Source: Nocardioides sp. GY 10127 (GTDB taxonomy: Bacteria; Actinomycetota; Actinomycetes; Propionibacteriales; Nocardioidaceae). From it: a DNA stretch of 64,000 nucleotides. The position numbers and the translations under genes were made by a program. Under the pieces are notes generated by a model. That model was not told the DNA's origin. It did no database searches and worked only from the letters and a program-made list of their open reading frames with translations. Positions 1 through 8,358 of the stretch are shown piece by piece; position 1 is the first letter of the stretch; every line of letters begins with the position of its first letter. The stretch lies in NCBI RefSeq assembly GCF_004919085.1, contig NZ_STGL01000001.1, forward strand, positions 310,001-374,000, in the 5' to 3' direction.

Positions 1-1094
<1,094 letters not shown>

Positions 1095-1140
1095 GGGGGT
1101 CCTCTCCAGGGGGACGGGCGGCGGCCGGCGTGGCCGTCGT

Positions 1141-1163
1141 TCGAACAGACGTTCCCCAGCCTA
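1141..1163 (-). promoter_or_regulatory. uvrA promoter: LexA (SOS) box with adjoining -10 element
   Basis: Bases 1142-1155 read CGAACAGACGTTCC, a full match to the Gram-positive SOS consensus CGAACRNRYGTTYC. Bases 1141-1150 also fit the actinobacterial half-site arrangement TCGAAC-N4-GTTC. Immediately upstream on the minus strand is TAGGCT (1158-1163), a -10-like hexamer whose start site would fall within the box. LexA would therefore block initiation of uvrA. Confidence 0.8.
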
Positions 1164-1273
1164 CGGTGTCGTACCAGGGAGTCTCCAGCCTCTCACGCAC
1201 CACCGACAGCCCGACCGGGTGAGACCGTGCCCACGGCCCGCCCGACCGCGGCCCCACACCACGAGGAGCAACG

Positions 1274-1948
1274 ATGAGCGAGACGTACACCGGTCAGGTC
1301 AGGGTCGGCGGGGCGCCGGACACGCGCGAGGTCGGCGACCTGCGGATCACCAAGGTCGCGGTGGACGAGCGGATGTCGAACAACGCCTACCTGCTCACCT
1401 GCCTGAGCAGCGGTGACCAGGTGCTCGTCGACGCCGCCGCCGAGCCCGACACGCTGCTCGCGCTGCTCGACCCCGCGCGGCTGCGCACGGTCGTGACGAC
1501 GCACCAGCACTGGGACCACCACCGCGCGCTCGCCGACGTCGTCGCGGCGACCTCCGCCGAGGTGGCCGTGGGTGACCCGGACGCCGACGCCGTGACCGAG
1601 CAGACGGGCGTCCCCGTCACCCGGCGCGTCCAGGACGGAGACGTCGTCCCGGTGGGGTCGTGCGGCCTCGAGGTCGTCCGCATCACCGGGCACACCCCCG
1701 GGGCCGTCGTCCTCGCCTTCACCGAGCCCGGTGGACGCGCCCACCTCTTCACCGGTGACTCGCTGTTCCCGGGCGGCCCCGGCAAGACGCCCGACGCGGA
1801 GGCCTTCGCCTCGATCATGGACGACCTGGAGCGCAAGGTCTTCGACCGGTTCGGCGACGACACGTGGTTCTACCCCGGCCACGGGGACGACTCGACGCTC
1901 GGCGCCGAGCGTCCGCAGCTCGCGGAGTGGCGGGCCCGGGGCTGGTGA
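1274..1948 (+). CDS. Metallo-beta-lactamase-fold hydrolase (glyoxalase II-like)
   Basis: A 224-residue cytoplasmic zinc hydrolase of the metallo-beta-lactamase superfamily. The metal site is intact: THQHWDHH (His77, His79, Asp81, His82), His140 in GHTPG, Asp162 in TGDS and His203 in PGHGDD. Single-domain proteins of this type cleave thioesters such as hydroxyacyl-glutathione or mycothiol/bacillithiol analogues, but the sequence does not settle the substrate. GAGGAG lies 5 nt before the ATG. It is divergent from uvrA, a pairing seen in many actinobacteria (from memory), and ends in a hairpin shared with the converging gene. Alternative: a persulfide dioxygenase-like enzyme. Confidence 0.9.
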   Translation: MSETYTGQVRVGGAPDTREVGDLRITKVAVDERMSNNAYLLTCLSSGDQVLVDAAAEPDTLLALLDPARLRTVVTTHQHWDHHRALADVVAATSAEVAVGDPDADAVTEQTGVPVTRRVQDGDVVPVGSCGLEVVRITGHTPGAVVLAFTEPGGRAHLFTGDSLFPGGPGKTPDAEAFASIMDDLERKVFDRFGDDTWFYPGHGDDSTLGAERPQLAEWRARGW

Positions 1949-1953
1949 CCCCG

Positions 1954-1972
1954 GACCCGCACCACGCGGGTC
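1954..1972. terminator. Hairpin between convergent genes
   Basis: GACCCGC-ACCAC-GCGGGTC, a perfect 7-bp stem with a 5-nt loop, lies in the 31-nt gap between the MBL-fold gene and the converging membrane-protein gene. There is no clear T-run, so it could act in either direction. Confidence 0.5.
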
Positions 1973-1979
1973 AGGTGGG

Positions 1980-2831
1980 TCAGGCGGCCCGGCCCTCGCC
2001 CAGGCCGGGCTCCTCGCCCGGCTCGTCGTGGGACTGCATCTCCTCGACACCGCCCTGCGCCCACGGCTCCTCCAGGAACCCGAGCTCTGCCTCCAGCTCG
2101 GGGAAGGGCCAGGTGCCGGGGTCGCCGATCGGGGGGAGGCCCGCGGCGGGCGGACGCATGTCGGGGAGCTCCGGGCGGGCCAGCAGGTGCTCGTCCCCCA
2201 GCATCTCGCTCAGCGGCATCCCGTAGGCGGCGGCGACGTCGGCCGCCGACTCCGCGGGCGCGGGCACCGCGGCCGGCGCCGCCTGCTCGAGGACCAGGGC
2301 CTCACCGTCGAGGCCGGGGGCGTAGACGGTCGGCAGCGCGCCCATGGCCTGCGTCGGGGCGGCCGCGCGCCGGACCGGGGCGGTCGGGGCGGCCGGGCGA
2401 CGGGAGTCGGCCTTCCGGGTGACCGGTGCGAGGCGCTCACCGGTGAGCGCGGCCCGCACGCGGAGGGCCGCCAGGTCGGGCAGGGTCCCGTCGGCCAGGT
2501 GACGGCGCAGCGTCGCCTCGTCCAGCCCGGCCCGGGCCACCGCGGTGAGGGCGTGCACGTCGTGGCGCTGGGCCCAGGCCCAGAGGGTCGCGGTGCCGAC
2601 CCGGTGGGTGGCGTTGAGGACGAGGGCCACGTCGCCGTCGTCGAGGTCGTGGGCCCGCAGCAGGCGACCGAGGTCGGTCCTGGTGGCGGTCCCGGGCTGG
2701 CGGTTGAGGCGCGCCAGGCGCTTGTGCTCCTGCGAGTCCCGGCGCTCGGCGGCGCTGGCGGGTCGGGCGTCGCGAGCGACGTACCAGACGATCGTCCCGA
2801 GAAGGACGGCCATCACGATCATCCACATCAT
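1980..2831 (-). CDS. Hypothetical single-span membrane protein
   Basis: A 283-residue protein of unknown function. The chosen ATG opens MMWMIVMAVLLG and has GGAGGT 7 nt upstream; longer readings would add a low-complexity arm without a ribosome site. Residues 1-17 form one membrane segment followed by basic residues, so most of the chain should be cytoplasmic. A helical middle section (about residues 35-150) is followed by an Ala/Pro-rich linker and an acidic C-terminus. I recognise no catalytic motif or domain. It is transcribed toward the MBL-fold gene; the next gene upstream on the same strand is another small membrane protein. Confidence 0.7.
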   Translation of the reverse strand: MMWMIVMAVLLGTIVWYVARDARPASAAERRDSQEHKRLARLNRQPGTATRTDLGRLLRAHDLDDGDVALVLNATHRVGTATLWAWAQRHDVHALTAVARAGLDEATLRRHLADGTLPDLAALRVRAALTGERLAPVTRKADSRRPAAPTAPVRRAAAPTQAMGALPTVYAPGLDGEALVLEQAAPAAVPAPAESAADVAAAYGMPLSEMLGDEHLLARPELPDMRPPAAGLPPIGDPGTWPFPELEAELGFLEEPWAQGGVEEMQSHDEPGEEPGLGEGRAA

Positions 2832-3056
2832 TCTTGTTACCTCCAGGGTCCCGGAGGCCCCGCTTCGGTCTGGGGGACCGAGAGAGGTCAGGTGCTTCCG
2901 GGGGGATGACGTCCCGGCCCGGCCGTGGGGGGGGCGGCCGTGTCCCTGTCGCGACGTCGCAGCAAGCATTACCCAGGGGGGTGTTGTCCTACACCTGGAG
3001 CGCGGGGATTCAGGCGTAGTCCATTCGAGTCATTCCGTACTTCCGTCAGGGCCCCC
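2832..3056. other. Intergenic region with small inverted repeat
   Basis: This 225-bp gap lies between two minus-strand genes. Its central 100 bp are less GC-rich than the surroundings. It holds the inverted repeat GGTGT-TGTCCT-ACACC within an outer CCAGG...CCTGG pair (about 2971-2996). This may be an operator or weak terminator. I see no coding signal. Confidence 0.3.
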
Positions 3057-3446
3057 TCACCCCAGGGCGGACGTCTCGGGTCGACGCCGTCCCGCGGGCT
3101 CCCGACCGGCCGCCAGGAGGACCTCGGCCTCCAGCAGCATCTCGGCCGCGCTGAACCTGCCGTAGGACCACGAGCCCGGGTCGTGCACCTCGAGCACGCT
3201 CTCCGCTCGCCAGGCCCGGCCGACCGAGGACGCAGCGGAGGACACAGCGGAGGACGACGCGGACGGGGCTCCGGGGTGGACGGCGGTCGGGACCGCGCGC
3301 CGCGGAGCAGGCCGTCCCAGCGGCCGGGCGGGCAGCCCGGCGACCGCGCCGCTCGGGACGCGACTGGGCCGCACGAGCACCAGCACGAGCACCGCGGGCA
3401 GGGCGGCGAGGAGGACGCCGACGGGAAGGGCGAGGAGAGGGGACAC
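3057..3446 (-). CDS. Small hypothetical membrane protein
   Basis: A 129-residue product read from a GTG with GGAG 6 nt upstream. The first 25 residues are almost entirely hydrophobic (PLLALPVGVLLAALPAVLVLVLV) and end in Arg/Pro/Ser, giving one membrane anchor. A disordered Pro/Ala/Ser linker follows, then a short helical segment (GRFSAAEMLLEAEVLLAAG). There is no recognisable family. An overlapping reading in another frame from the same strand lacks a membrane segment and looks spurious. It is only moderately supported because the evidence is one ribosome site and a plausible anchor. Confidence 0.5.
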   Translation of the reverse strand: MSPLLALPVGVLLAALPAVLVLVLVRPSRVPSGAVAGLPARPLGRPAPRRAVPTAVHPGAPSASSSAVSSAASSVGRAWRAESVLEVHDPGSWSYGRFSAAEMLLEAEVLLAAGREPAGRRRPETSALG

Positions 3447-3639
3447 CAGAGGCTCCGGATCTCACCGTCCCCCGACGCGGCGGGGGCTCGCGACTGGGGG
3501 GAGAGGACGGCGGGTCGTCCTCCTCAACGAGGGCGGCTCGTCGGCGTCACTGCCCAGGCGGCCACACGGCACGCAGGTCTGGACCGGCCGGCCCCGCCGG
3601 CGCGGCCTCCCGGCTGCGCAGGCGCCCTCGCTCCCCGCG

Positions 3640-3652
3640 TAGGCTCGCCGCG
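3640..3652 (+). promoter_or_regulatory. map -10 element for a leaderless start
   Basis: TAGGCT (3640-3645), then 6 nt, then the GTG of map. No Shine-Dalgarno sequence is present. A transcript starting at or next to the GTG is predicted. Confidence 0.6.
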
Positions 3653-4419
3653 TGATCGAGCTGCGCACCCCCACCCAGGTCGAGCAGATGCGTCCCGCCG
3701 GACGCTTCGTGGCCGACGTCCTCACCGCCCTCGCCGACGCCGCGGACGTGGGCGTGAACCTGCTGGACCTGGACGCCCTGGCGCACCGCATGATCAAGGA
3801 GCGCGGCGCGGAGTCCTGCTACATCGACTACCACCCCAGCTTCGGCGGCTCGCCGTTCGGCAAGGTCCTGTGCACGTCGGTCAACGACGCGGTCCTGCAC
3901 GGCCTCCCCCACGACTACGTCCTGGCCGACGGCGACCTCCTCTCCGTCGACTTCGCCGCCTCCGTGGACGGCTGGGTGTCGGACTCGGCGCTCAGCGTCG
4001 TCGTCGGGACTCCCCGCGAGGAGGACCTGCGGCTCATCGAGACCACCACCCGCGCCTTGGAGGCCGGTATCGCCGCCGCCCGCGTGGGCAACCGCCTCGG
4101 GGACATCTCCGCCGCCATCGCTGAGGTCGCGCGCGGTGCCGGCCTCACCATCAACACGCAGTTCGGCGGCCACGGTGTCGGCCGCACGATGCACGGCGAC
4201 CCGCACGTGCCCAACGACGGCCGCGCGGGACGCGGGCTCAAGCTGGCCGAGGGCCTGGTCATCGCGATCGAGCCGTGGTTCCTGCACACCACCGACGAGA
4301 TCTTCACCGACCCCGACGGCTGGACCCTGCGCTCCGCCGACGGTTCCCGCGGTGCCCACATGGAGCACACGGTCGCCATCACGGCCGACGGCCCGCTGGT
4401 GCTCACGGCCCGCGACTGA
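3652..4419 (+). CDS. map: Type I methionine aminopeptidase
   Basis: Removes the initiator methionine from nascent proteins in the cytoplasm. The 255 residues match the usual type I length. The dinuclear metal site is complete: Asp100, Asp111, His174 (GGHGVG), Glu207 (IEPW) and Glu238 (MEHT), with His83 in the substrate-binding HGLP motif. It lacks the N-terminal SH3-binding or zinc extension of some actinobacterial MetAPs. The GTG start follows a -10 hexamer by 6 nt with no ribosome site, so leaderless translation is likely. A hairpin follows the stop. Actinobacteria often carry two map genes, so this may be either paralogue. Confidence 0.96.
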   Translation: MIELRTPTQVEQMRPAGRFVADVLTALADAADVGVNLLDLDALAHRMIKERGAESCYIDYHPSFGGSPFGKVLCTSVNDAVLHGLPHDYVLADGDLLSVDFAASVDGWVSDSALSVVVGTPREEDLRLIETTTRALEAGIAAARVGNRLGDISAAIAEVARGAGLTINTQFGGHGVGRTMHGDPHVPNDGRAGRGLKLAEGLVIAIEPWFLHTTDEIFTDPDGWTLRSADGSRGAHMEHTVAITADGPLVLTARD

Positions 4420-4434
4420 GCTCAGCGCGAGGGA

Positions 4435-4460
4435 CCGGACGGGCCCCGGCGGGGCTCCGG
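4435..4460 (+). terminator. Hairpin downstream of map
   Basis: CCGG-acgg-GCCCC-ggc-GGGGC-t-CCGG forms an imperfect stem 16 nt after the map stop codon. It separates map from the next small transcription unit. No U-tract is visible. Confidence 0.4.
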
Positions 4461-4540
4461 AGCGCGGCACCAGGGACCTTCGTCCCGAGGTTGCACCGGC
4501 CGCCCACGGTCCGGTGGACAGCGTCTCGGGACCTTGAGCC

Positions 4541-4609
4541 CACACGTGCGTGACGTGGCACACACGTGCCCCTCCGGGTACTCCGAACAGGCTGTCGAGG
4601 GCCTACCGT
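4541..4609 (+). promoter_or_regulatory. Promoter/operator of the 31-codon gene
   Basis: CACACGTGC occurs twice, at 4541-4549 and 4561-4569, exactly 20 bp apart, which is about two helical turns. The second copy sits inside the inverted repeat GGCAC-ACAC-GTGCC (4557-4570). Downstream is TACCGT (4604-4609), a -10 hexamer 6 nt before the ATG at 4616. The layout suggests a cooperative dimeric regulator upstream of a leaderless promoter. Confidence 0.45.
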
Positions 4610-4615
4610 TACGCC

Positions 4616-4711
4616 ATGACGACCACCGAGAACCAGACGCCGCAGGACAAGAAGATCGCCGCCCCGGTCTCGACCGGCATGGTGGCCAATCCCCGCCGCA
4701 CCCGCCTCTGA
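4616..4711 (+). CDS. Predicted 31-residue micropeptide
   Basis: This very short gene has all the parts of a transcription unit. A -10 hexamer TACCGT ends 6 nt before the ATG, there are tandem CACACGTGC sites upstream, and a strong hairpin begins 35 nt after the TGA. The peptide opens MTTTENQTPQDKK and ends VANPRRTRL, with a charged N-terminal half and a basic C-terminal tail. It has no cysteine, no membrane segment and no signal peptide. I do not recognise it. It does not resemble a lasso or lanthipeptide precursor, and no maturation enzyme is adjacent. Coding status rests on the flanking signals, not homology. Confidence 0.5.
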   Translation: MTTTENQTPQDKKIAAPVSTGMVANPRRTRL

Positions 4712-4746
4712 CCCCGTCGGGACCCCCAAGTCCGACGGAGCAGACC

Positions 4747-4778
4747 CAGGCCCGCACCCCTTCGGGGGCGCGGGCCTG
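4747..4778. terminator. Strong hairpin after the micropeptide gene
   Basis: CAGGCCCGC pairs with GCGGGCCTG (9 bp) around an inner CCCC-TTC-GGGG stem. It lies between the micropeptide and the converging DUF480-methyltransferase gene and could terminate both. Confidence 0.7.
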
Positions 4779-4846
4779 AGTCATTCCAGGCTCGGGCGTT
4801 CCAAGCCGGGTCGTACCCGACTGGGTCGTTCCCGGCCGGTCCCGGC

Positions 4847-6106
4847 TCAGGCGCGCCGGGCGACGACGACGAGCCGGTCGGTCCGCTCGCCGTCCTCCGG
4901 CCTGGCGCCCCGCACGTACCACTCGACGTCCACGAGGCCCGCGGCCCGCACGTGCTCGACCAGGACCTCCGGCTGCGTCGGCACCAGCGCCAGGCCCGTG
5001 ACGTCGTGGCCCAGCCACTCCCCCACCCGGCGCACCTCGTGCCCGCTGAAGGTGCCGACCACGAGCAGCCCACCCGGGGCGAGCGGACGGGCCAGGGCCG
5101 CCACGGCGTCCCCGAGCTCGGCCGGCGAGAGGTGGTGGAGGCTGAACCAGGCCACCACGGCACCCCAGCCCTCCGCCGCCTCCGGGCGCATGAGCCGGCG
5201 CAGGTCGCCCAGGTCGTAGCGCAGCTCCGGGTAGCGGGCGCGCGCCTCCTCCACCATCCCGGGGCTGACGTCCAGCCCGCGCGCGTCGGCACCCATGGCC
5301 GCGAGGTACGCCGTCGTGTGGCCCGGCCCGCTGCCCACCTCCACCACGGGCAGGCCGAGCTCGGCCGCGTGCTCCGCGGCCCGCCACAGCACCCAGCGCT
5401 CGAAGGGCAGGCCGTGGCCCTCCAGCTCGGCGCAGAACTGCTCCGCGTAGGCCGGCGCGAGCGCGTCGTAGACCTCCCGCACGAGCGCGTCCCGCGCCTC
5501 GCGCCCGTCCTCGGCCCCCGCGTCCGCGGCGAGCGGCACGGGGCCCTCGGCGCCGGCCGCGGGCGACGCGGGCCCCAGCAGGTGCATCCACCGGTGGTCC
5601 CGATCGCCAGGACGCTTGTCGAGGCGCCGGACGAGGGGCCGCTCCCGCCCGGCCAGCACCTCCAGGGCGGCCTCGGCGTCGTCGCGGTCCGTGAACCGGT
5701 GCAGCCGTTCCGTGCGGGTGCGCAGCTCACCGGGTGACTGCGCACCGCGGAGGAGGAGCACGGTGAGCAGGGCGCGGCCCGGTTCGTCGAGCCCCAGGAC
5801 CTCGTCGAGGGCCTGGTGGTACTTCAGGGTGCGTCGTCCGGAGTCGGACCACACGATCCGGAGGAGGCCGTCGTCCTTGAGGGCGCGCGCTGTCTGCTCC
5901 ACGGTGCGCTCGTCGAGGTCCGTCACGGGCTCCCGCGAGCTCGTCTGGTTGCACGCGGTGCGCAGCGCGCTGAGCGTGAGCGGGTACGAGCCCGGGACCG
6001 TCACCTGCTTCTCCAGCAGGGCCCCGAGGACCCGCTGCTCGTCGGCGGAGAGCGGACGGCCCAGCGGGTGGTCGTCGTCCTGCGTGGCGTGGCTGACCTG
6101 CGACAT
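4847..6106 (-). CDS. DUF480 (YceH-like) protein fused to a SAM-dependent methyltransferase
   Basis: A 419-residue two-domain protein. Residues about 17-175 are a YceH/DUF480 tandem winged-helix domain with the typical opening LSADEQRVLGALLEKQVTVP and CNQTSSREPV. After an Ala/Gly-rich linker, residues about 205-419 form a class I methyltransferase with the SAM motif VVEVGSGPGHT (residues 254-264) and an acidic D279 after the second strand. Stand-alone YceH is about 210-220 residues and has no known activity. The methyl acceptor is unknown. TAGGCT (6113-6118) lies 6 nt before the ATG, predicting a leaderless mRNA. It converges on the micropeptide gene. Confidence 0.85.
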   Translation of the reverse strand: MSQVSHATQDDDHPLGRPLSADEQRVLGALLEKQVTVPGSYPLTLSALRTACNQTSSREPVTDLDERTVEQTARALKDDGLLRIVWSDSGRRTLKYHQALDEVLGLDEPGRALLTVLLLRGAQSPGELRTRTERLHRFTDRDDAEAALEVLAGRERPLVRRLDKRPGDRDHRWMHLLGPASPAAGAEGPVPLAADAGAEDGREARDALVREVYDALAPAYAEQFCAELEGHGLPFERWVLWRAAEHAAELGLPVVEVGSGPGHTTAYLAAMGADARGLDVSPGMVEEARARYPELRYDLGDLRRLMRPEAAEGWGAVVAWFSLHHLSPAELGDAVAALARPLAPGGLLVVGTFSGHEVRRVGEWLGHDVTGLALVPTQPEVLVEHVRAAGLVDVEWYVRGARPEDGERTDRLVVVARRA

Positions 6107-6171
6107 GACGCCAGCCTAGAGAGCGGCTCCCCGGCCTGCGCCCGCCCGGTCCGCACCCGGCCGCTCAGCGG

Positions 6172-6687
6172 TCAGAGCGCGCGCACGTGACCCCGGTCCG
6201 GGTCCCAGTGCCGGACGCCGGTCACCAGCACCTCCTCGAGCGCTCCGGAGGCGGCGTCGACCTCGGCCAGGACGGCGACCGCATCTGCCAGGCGTGCCGG
6301 GTCCAGGCCCCGCGCCAGGGTGAGGTGCGGCAGCCACCCCGCCCGCAGCCGCTCCGGCACCTGCACCCGCACGGCGAGGGCGCGACGCACCACGTCGTCG
6401 TCGAGGACGACGGGCCGGGCCAGCGTCAGCCGCCGGCCACCCAGCACCAGCAGGCCGCTCACGCGCGCCGTGACCGGCAGCAGGGTCCGCAGGCGCGCGC
6501 GGGCGACGTCCAGCGCCGCGTCGTCGATCACGGGAGCCTCGACGAGGCTCACGTGGGGCGCGTTGGTCGGCGAGGCGTGGTCGGCCTGCGAGGGCAGCCC
6601 GGCCTCGCGCAGCGCCTCCCAGCGCCGGCGCACCGCCAGGTCGTCGGGGTCGTCCAGGACGAGCTCGAGGCTGTGGGGTCGACGCAC
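6172..6687 (-). CDS. 2H phosphoesterase (2'-5' RNA ligase family)
   Basis: A 171-residue protein with two His-x-(Ser/Thr) motifs, HVSL near residue 45 and HLTL near residue 122, which is the active-site pattern of the LigT/2H superfamily. Members hydrolyse 2',3'-cyclic phosphates or ligate 2'-5' RNA. The physiological substrate is unknown here. The GTG start follows CAGGCT (6694-6699) by 6 nt and has no ribosome site. It lies between the DUF480 fusion gene and the photolyase-like gene, all on the minus strand but each with its own promoter-like element. Confidence 0.8.
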   Translation of the reverse strand: MRRPHSLELVLDDPDDLAVRRRWEALREAGLPSQADHASPTNAPHVSLVEAPVIDDAALDVARARLRTLLPVTARVSGLLVLGGRRLTLARPVVLDDDVVRRALAVRVQVPERLRAGWLPHLTLARGLDPARLADAVAVLAEVDAASGALEEVLVTGVRHWDPDRGHVRAL

Positions 6688-6741
6688 CGTCCCAGCCTGC
6701 CACGCGCGTGCGGGCCACGACGCCGCGAGACCGGCCCGCGC

Positions 6742-8250
6742 TCAGCCCTCCAGCCAGCGGTGGGCGCGCCGGGTGAGGGCCGCCTTGCGCGCGGGGTCGA
6801 GCCGGTCGTAGCCCCGCGCGATCATCTGGCTGCGCGGGTTCCGCTCGAACACGGACCGGTGGTCGCGGACGAACGTCCAGTAGAGGGCGTCCCAGTCCTC
6901 GGTCCAGTCACCGGCGGGCAGGTCGCTCATCTTGCGCAGGTAGTTCGAGCCCGAGACGTAGGGCTTGGTGGTGATCGCCTCGCCGGCGGCGAACTGGCTC
7001 ATGGCGTGGACGTTCGGCACCATCACCCAGTCGTAGGCGTCCACGAAGAGCTCCATGAACCACTCGTGGACGGCCTCGGGGTCGGTGCGCAGCAGGCACA
7101 TCGCGTTGCCCAGCACCATGAGCCGCTCGATGTGGTGGGCGTAGCCGCTCTCCAGCACGCGGTCGATCACGAGGTCCACCGGGGGCAGTCCGGTCTCCGC
7201 CGTCCACCACCCCGGGGCCAGCGGTCGCGCGTGTGAGAGGTGGTTCCGGCTCCGCAGGCGCCGCCCCCAGAGGTGGTACGTGGCCCGCATGTACTCCCGC
7301 CAGCCGATGAGCTGACGGACGAACCCCTCCAGGCTGGGCAGCGGCACGTCGTCCTCCTGCCCCACCCGCAACGCCTCCGCGAGGACGTGGCGGGGGTCCA
7401 GCAGACCGATGTTGAGCCCCGGGGTCAGCAGCGAGTGGAAGACGGTGGGCTCGGTGGTGCTGATCGCGTCCTCGTACGGGCCGAACTGGGCGAAGCGCTC
7501 GACGAGGAAGCCGGCGAGCCCCGCCTCCGCGTCCTCGTGCGAGGTGGGCCAGGCGAAGGCGTCGGCCGCGGGCAGCCGACCCGGGTTGTCGGGGAAGGCC
7601 CGGCGGACCCAGTCCATCCCCTCCTCGACCTCCGGGTGCGGGGCGGGCAGGCGTGGCGCGGGCACCGGATGGCCACGCGGTAGCTTCTTGCGGTTGTCCT
7701 CGTCGAAGGACCACCTGCCGCCCTCCGGCTCGCCGTCCCCGGTGAGCAGGACGCCCAGGCGTCGGCGCTGCCAGGCGTAGAAGTGCTGCATCCGCGCGGC
7801 CCTGCCCCGCGGGCCCGCCGTCCCGCCCAGCTGGTCCGCCAGCTCGCGCCGCGTCGTCAGGAACCCCGGGCTCTCCAGCACGTCCTCGGGGCGCAGCTCG
7901 TACCCGGCGTCCCCGAGGGCCGCCGTGAGGTCGCGCGAGAGCCAGTCGTCGACCACGTCGAAGACGGAGACGGACGCGGGGGCCAGGTCCGCCACGACGC
8001 GCGCGAGTGCCCGGCGGCTCGTGGTCCGGCCGTCCGTCTCGACGTGCACCACGTCGATCCCCGCCTCGCGCAGCCGCGTCGCGAAGCGCCGCATCGACGC
8101 CCGGTGCAGCACGAGCTTCTGGACGTGGAAGCGGTAGTGGCGGAAGAGCAGGTCGTGCTCGAGCAGGACGACGGTGGTGCCGTCCGGGACGTCCAGGTGC
8201 TCGGCGAACAGCTGGTGCGGCAGGACGAGTCGCAGGTGACGCTCGGGCAT
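6742..8250 (-). CDS. Photolyase/cryptochrome of the bacterial FeS-BCP (PhrB) clade, lacking the FeS cysteines
   Basis: A 502-residue flavoprotein close in length to Agrobacterium PhrB. The N-terminal Rossmann-like domain (LVLPHQLF, residues 8-15) precedes a helical FAD-binding half with IGWREYMR (315-322), HHIERLMVLGN (372-382) and DAYDWVMVPNVHAM (404-417). These mark the (6-4)-type bacterial photolyase clade. That clade normally binds a [4Fe-4S] cluster through four cysteines, three of them just after the KPYxxSGNY motif. Here that stretch (residues 443-458) has none, and Cys385 is the only cysteine in the whole protein. TAGCGT lies 7 nt before the ATG. It is divergent from the dienelactone hydrolase gene. 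Confidence 0.88.
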   Translation of the reverse strand: MPERHLRLVLPHQLFAEHLDVPDGTTVVLLEHDLLFRHYRFHVQKLVLHRASMRRFATRLREAGIDVVHVETDGRTTSRRALARVVADLAPASVSVFDVVDDWLSRDLTAALGDAGYELRPEDVLESPGFLTTRRELADQLGGTAGPRGRAARMQHFYAWQRRRLGVLLTGDGEPEGGRWSFDEDNRKKLPRGHPVPAPRLPAPHPEVEEGMDWVRRAFPDNPGRLPAADAFAWPTSHEDAEAGLAGFLVERFAQFGPYEDAISTTEPTVFHSLLTPGLNIGLLDPRHVLAEALRVGQEDDVPLPSLEGFVRQLIGWREYMRATYHLWGRRLRSRNHLSHARPLAPGWWTAETGLPPVDLVIDRVLESGYAHHIERLMVLGNAMCLLRTDPEAVHEWFMELFVDAYDWVMVPNVHAMSQFAAGEAITTKPYVSGSNYLRKMSDLPAGDWTEDWDALYWTFVRDHRSVFERNPRSQMIARGYDRLDPARKAALTRRAHRWLEG

Positions 8251-8257
8251 GACCCGG

Positions 8258-8352
8258 ACGCTAGGGGCGGCCGGGACCGGTCCAGCACACCCCGCGGCCA
8301 TCCCGATGGTCTCGCCTTCCGAGGGCCGTGGGGCACCGCCGACCGCTAGCGT
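8258..8352. promoter_or_regulatory. Divergent leaderless promoters, photolyase-like gene and DLH
   Basis: TAGCGT occurs on both strands: minus at 8258-8263 (7 nt before ATG 8250) and plus at 8347-8352 (6 nt before ATG 8359). The use of the same hexamer on both sides suggests co-expression. Confidence 0.55.
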
Positions 8353-8358
8353 CCGGCC

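Noticed and set aside
4616..4711. Lasso peptide or lanthipeptide precursor
   Set aside because: No cysteine, no ring-forming acidic residue in a Gly-initiated core, and no maturation or transport enzyme nearby.
4534..4779. Plus-strand frame over the micropeptide region in another reading frame
   Set aside because: It has no promoter or ribosome signal, runs into the terminator hairpin and has a His/Pro-rich shadow composition.
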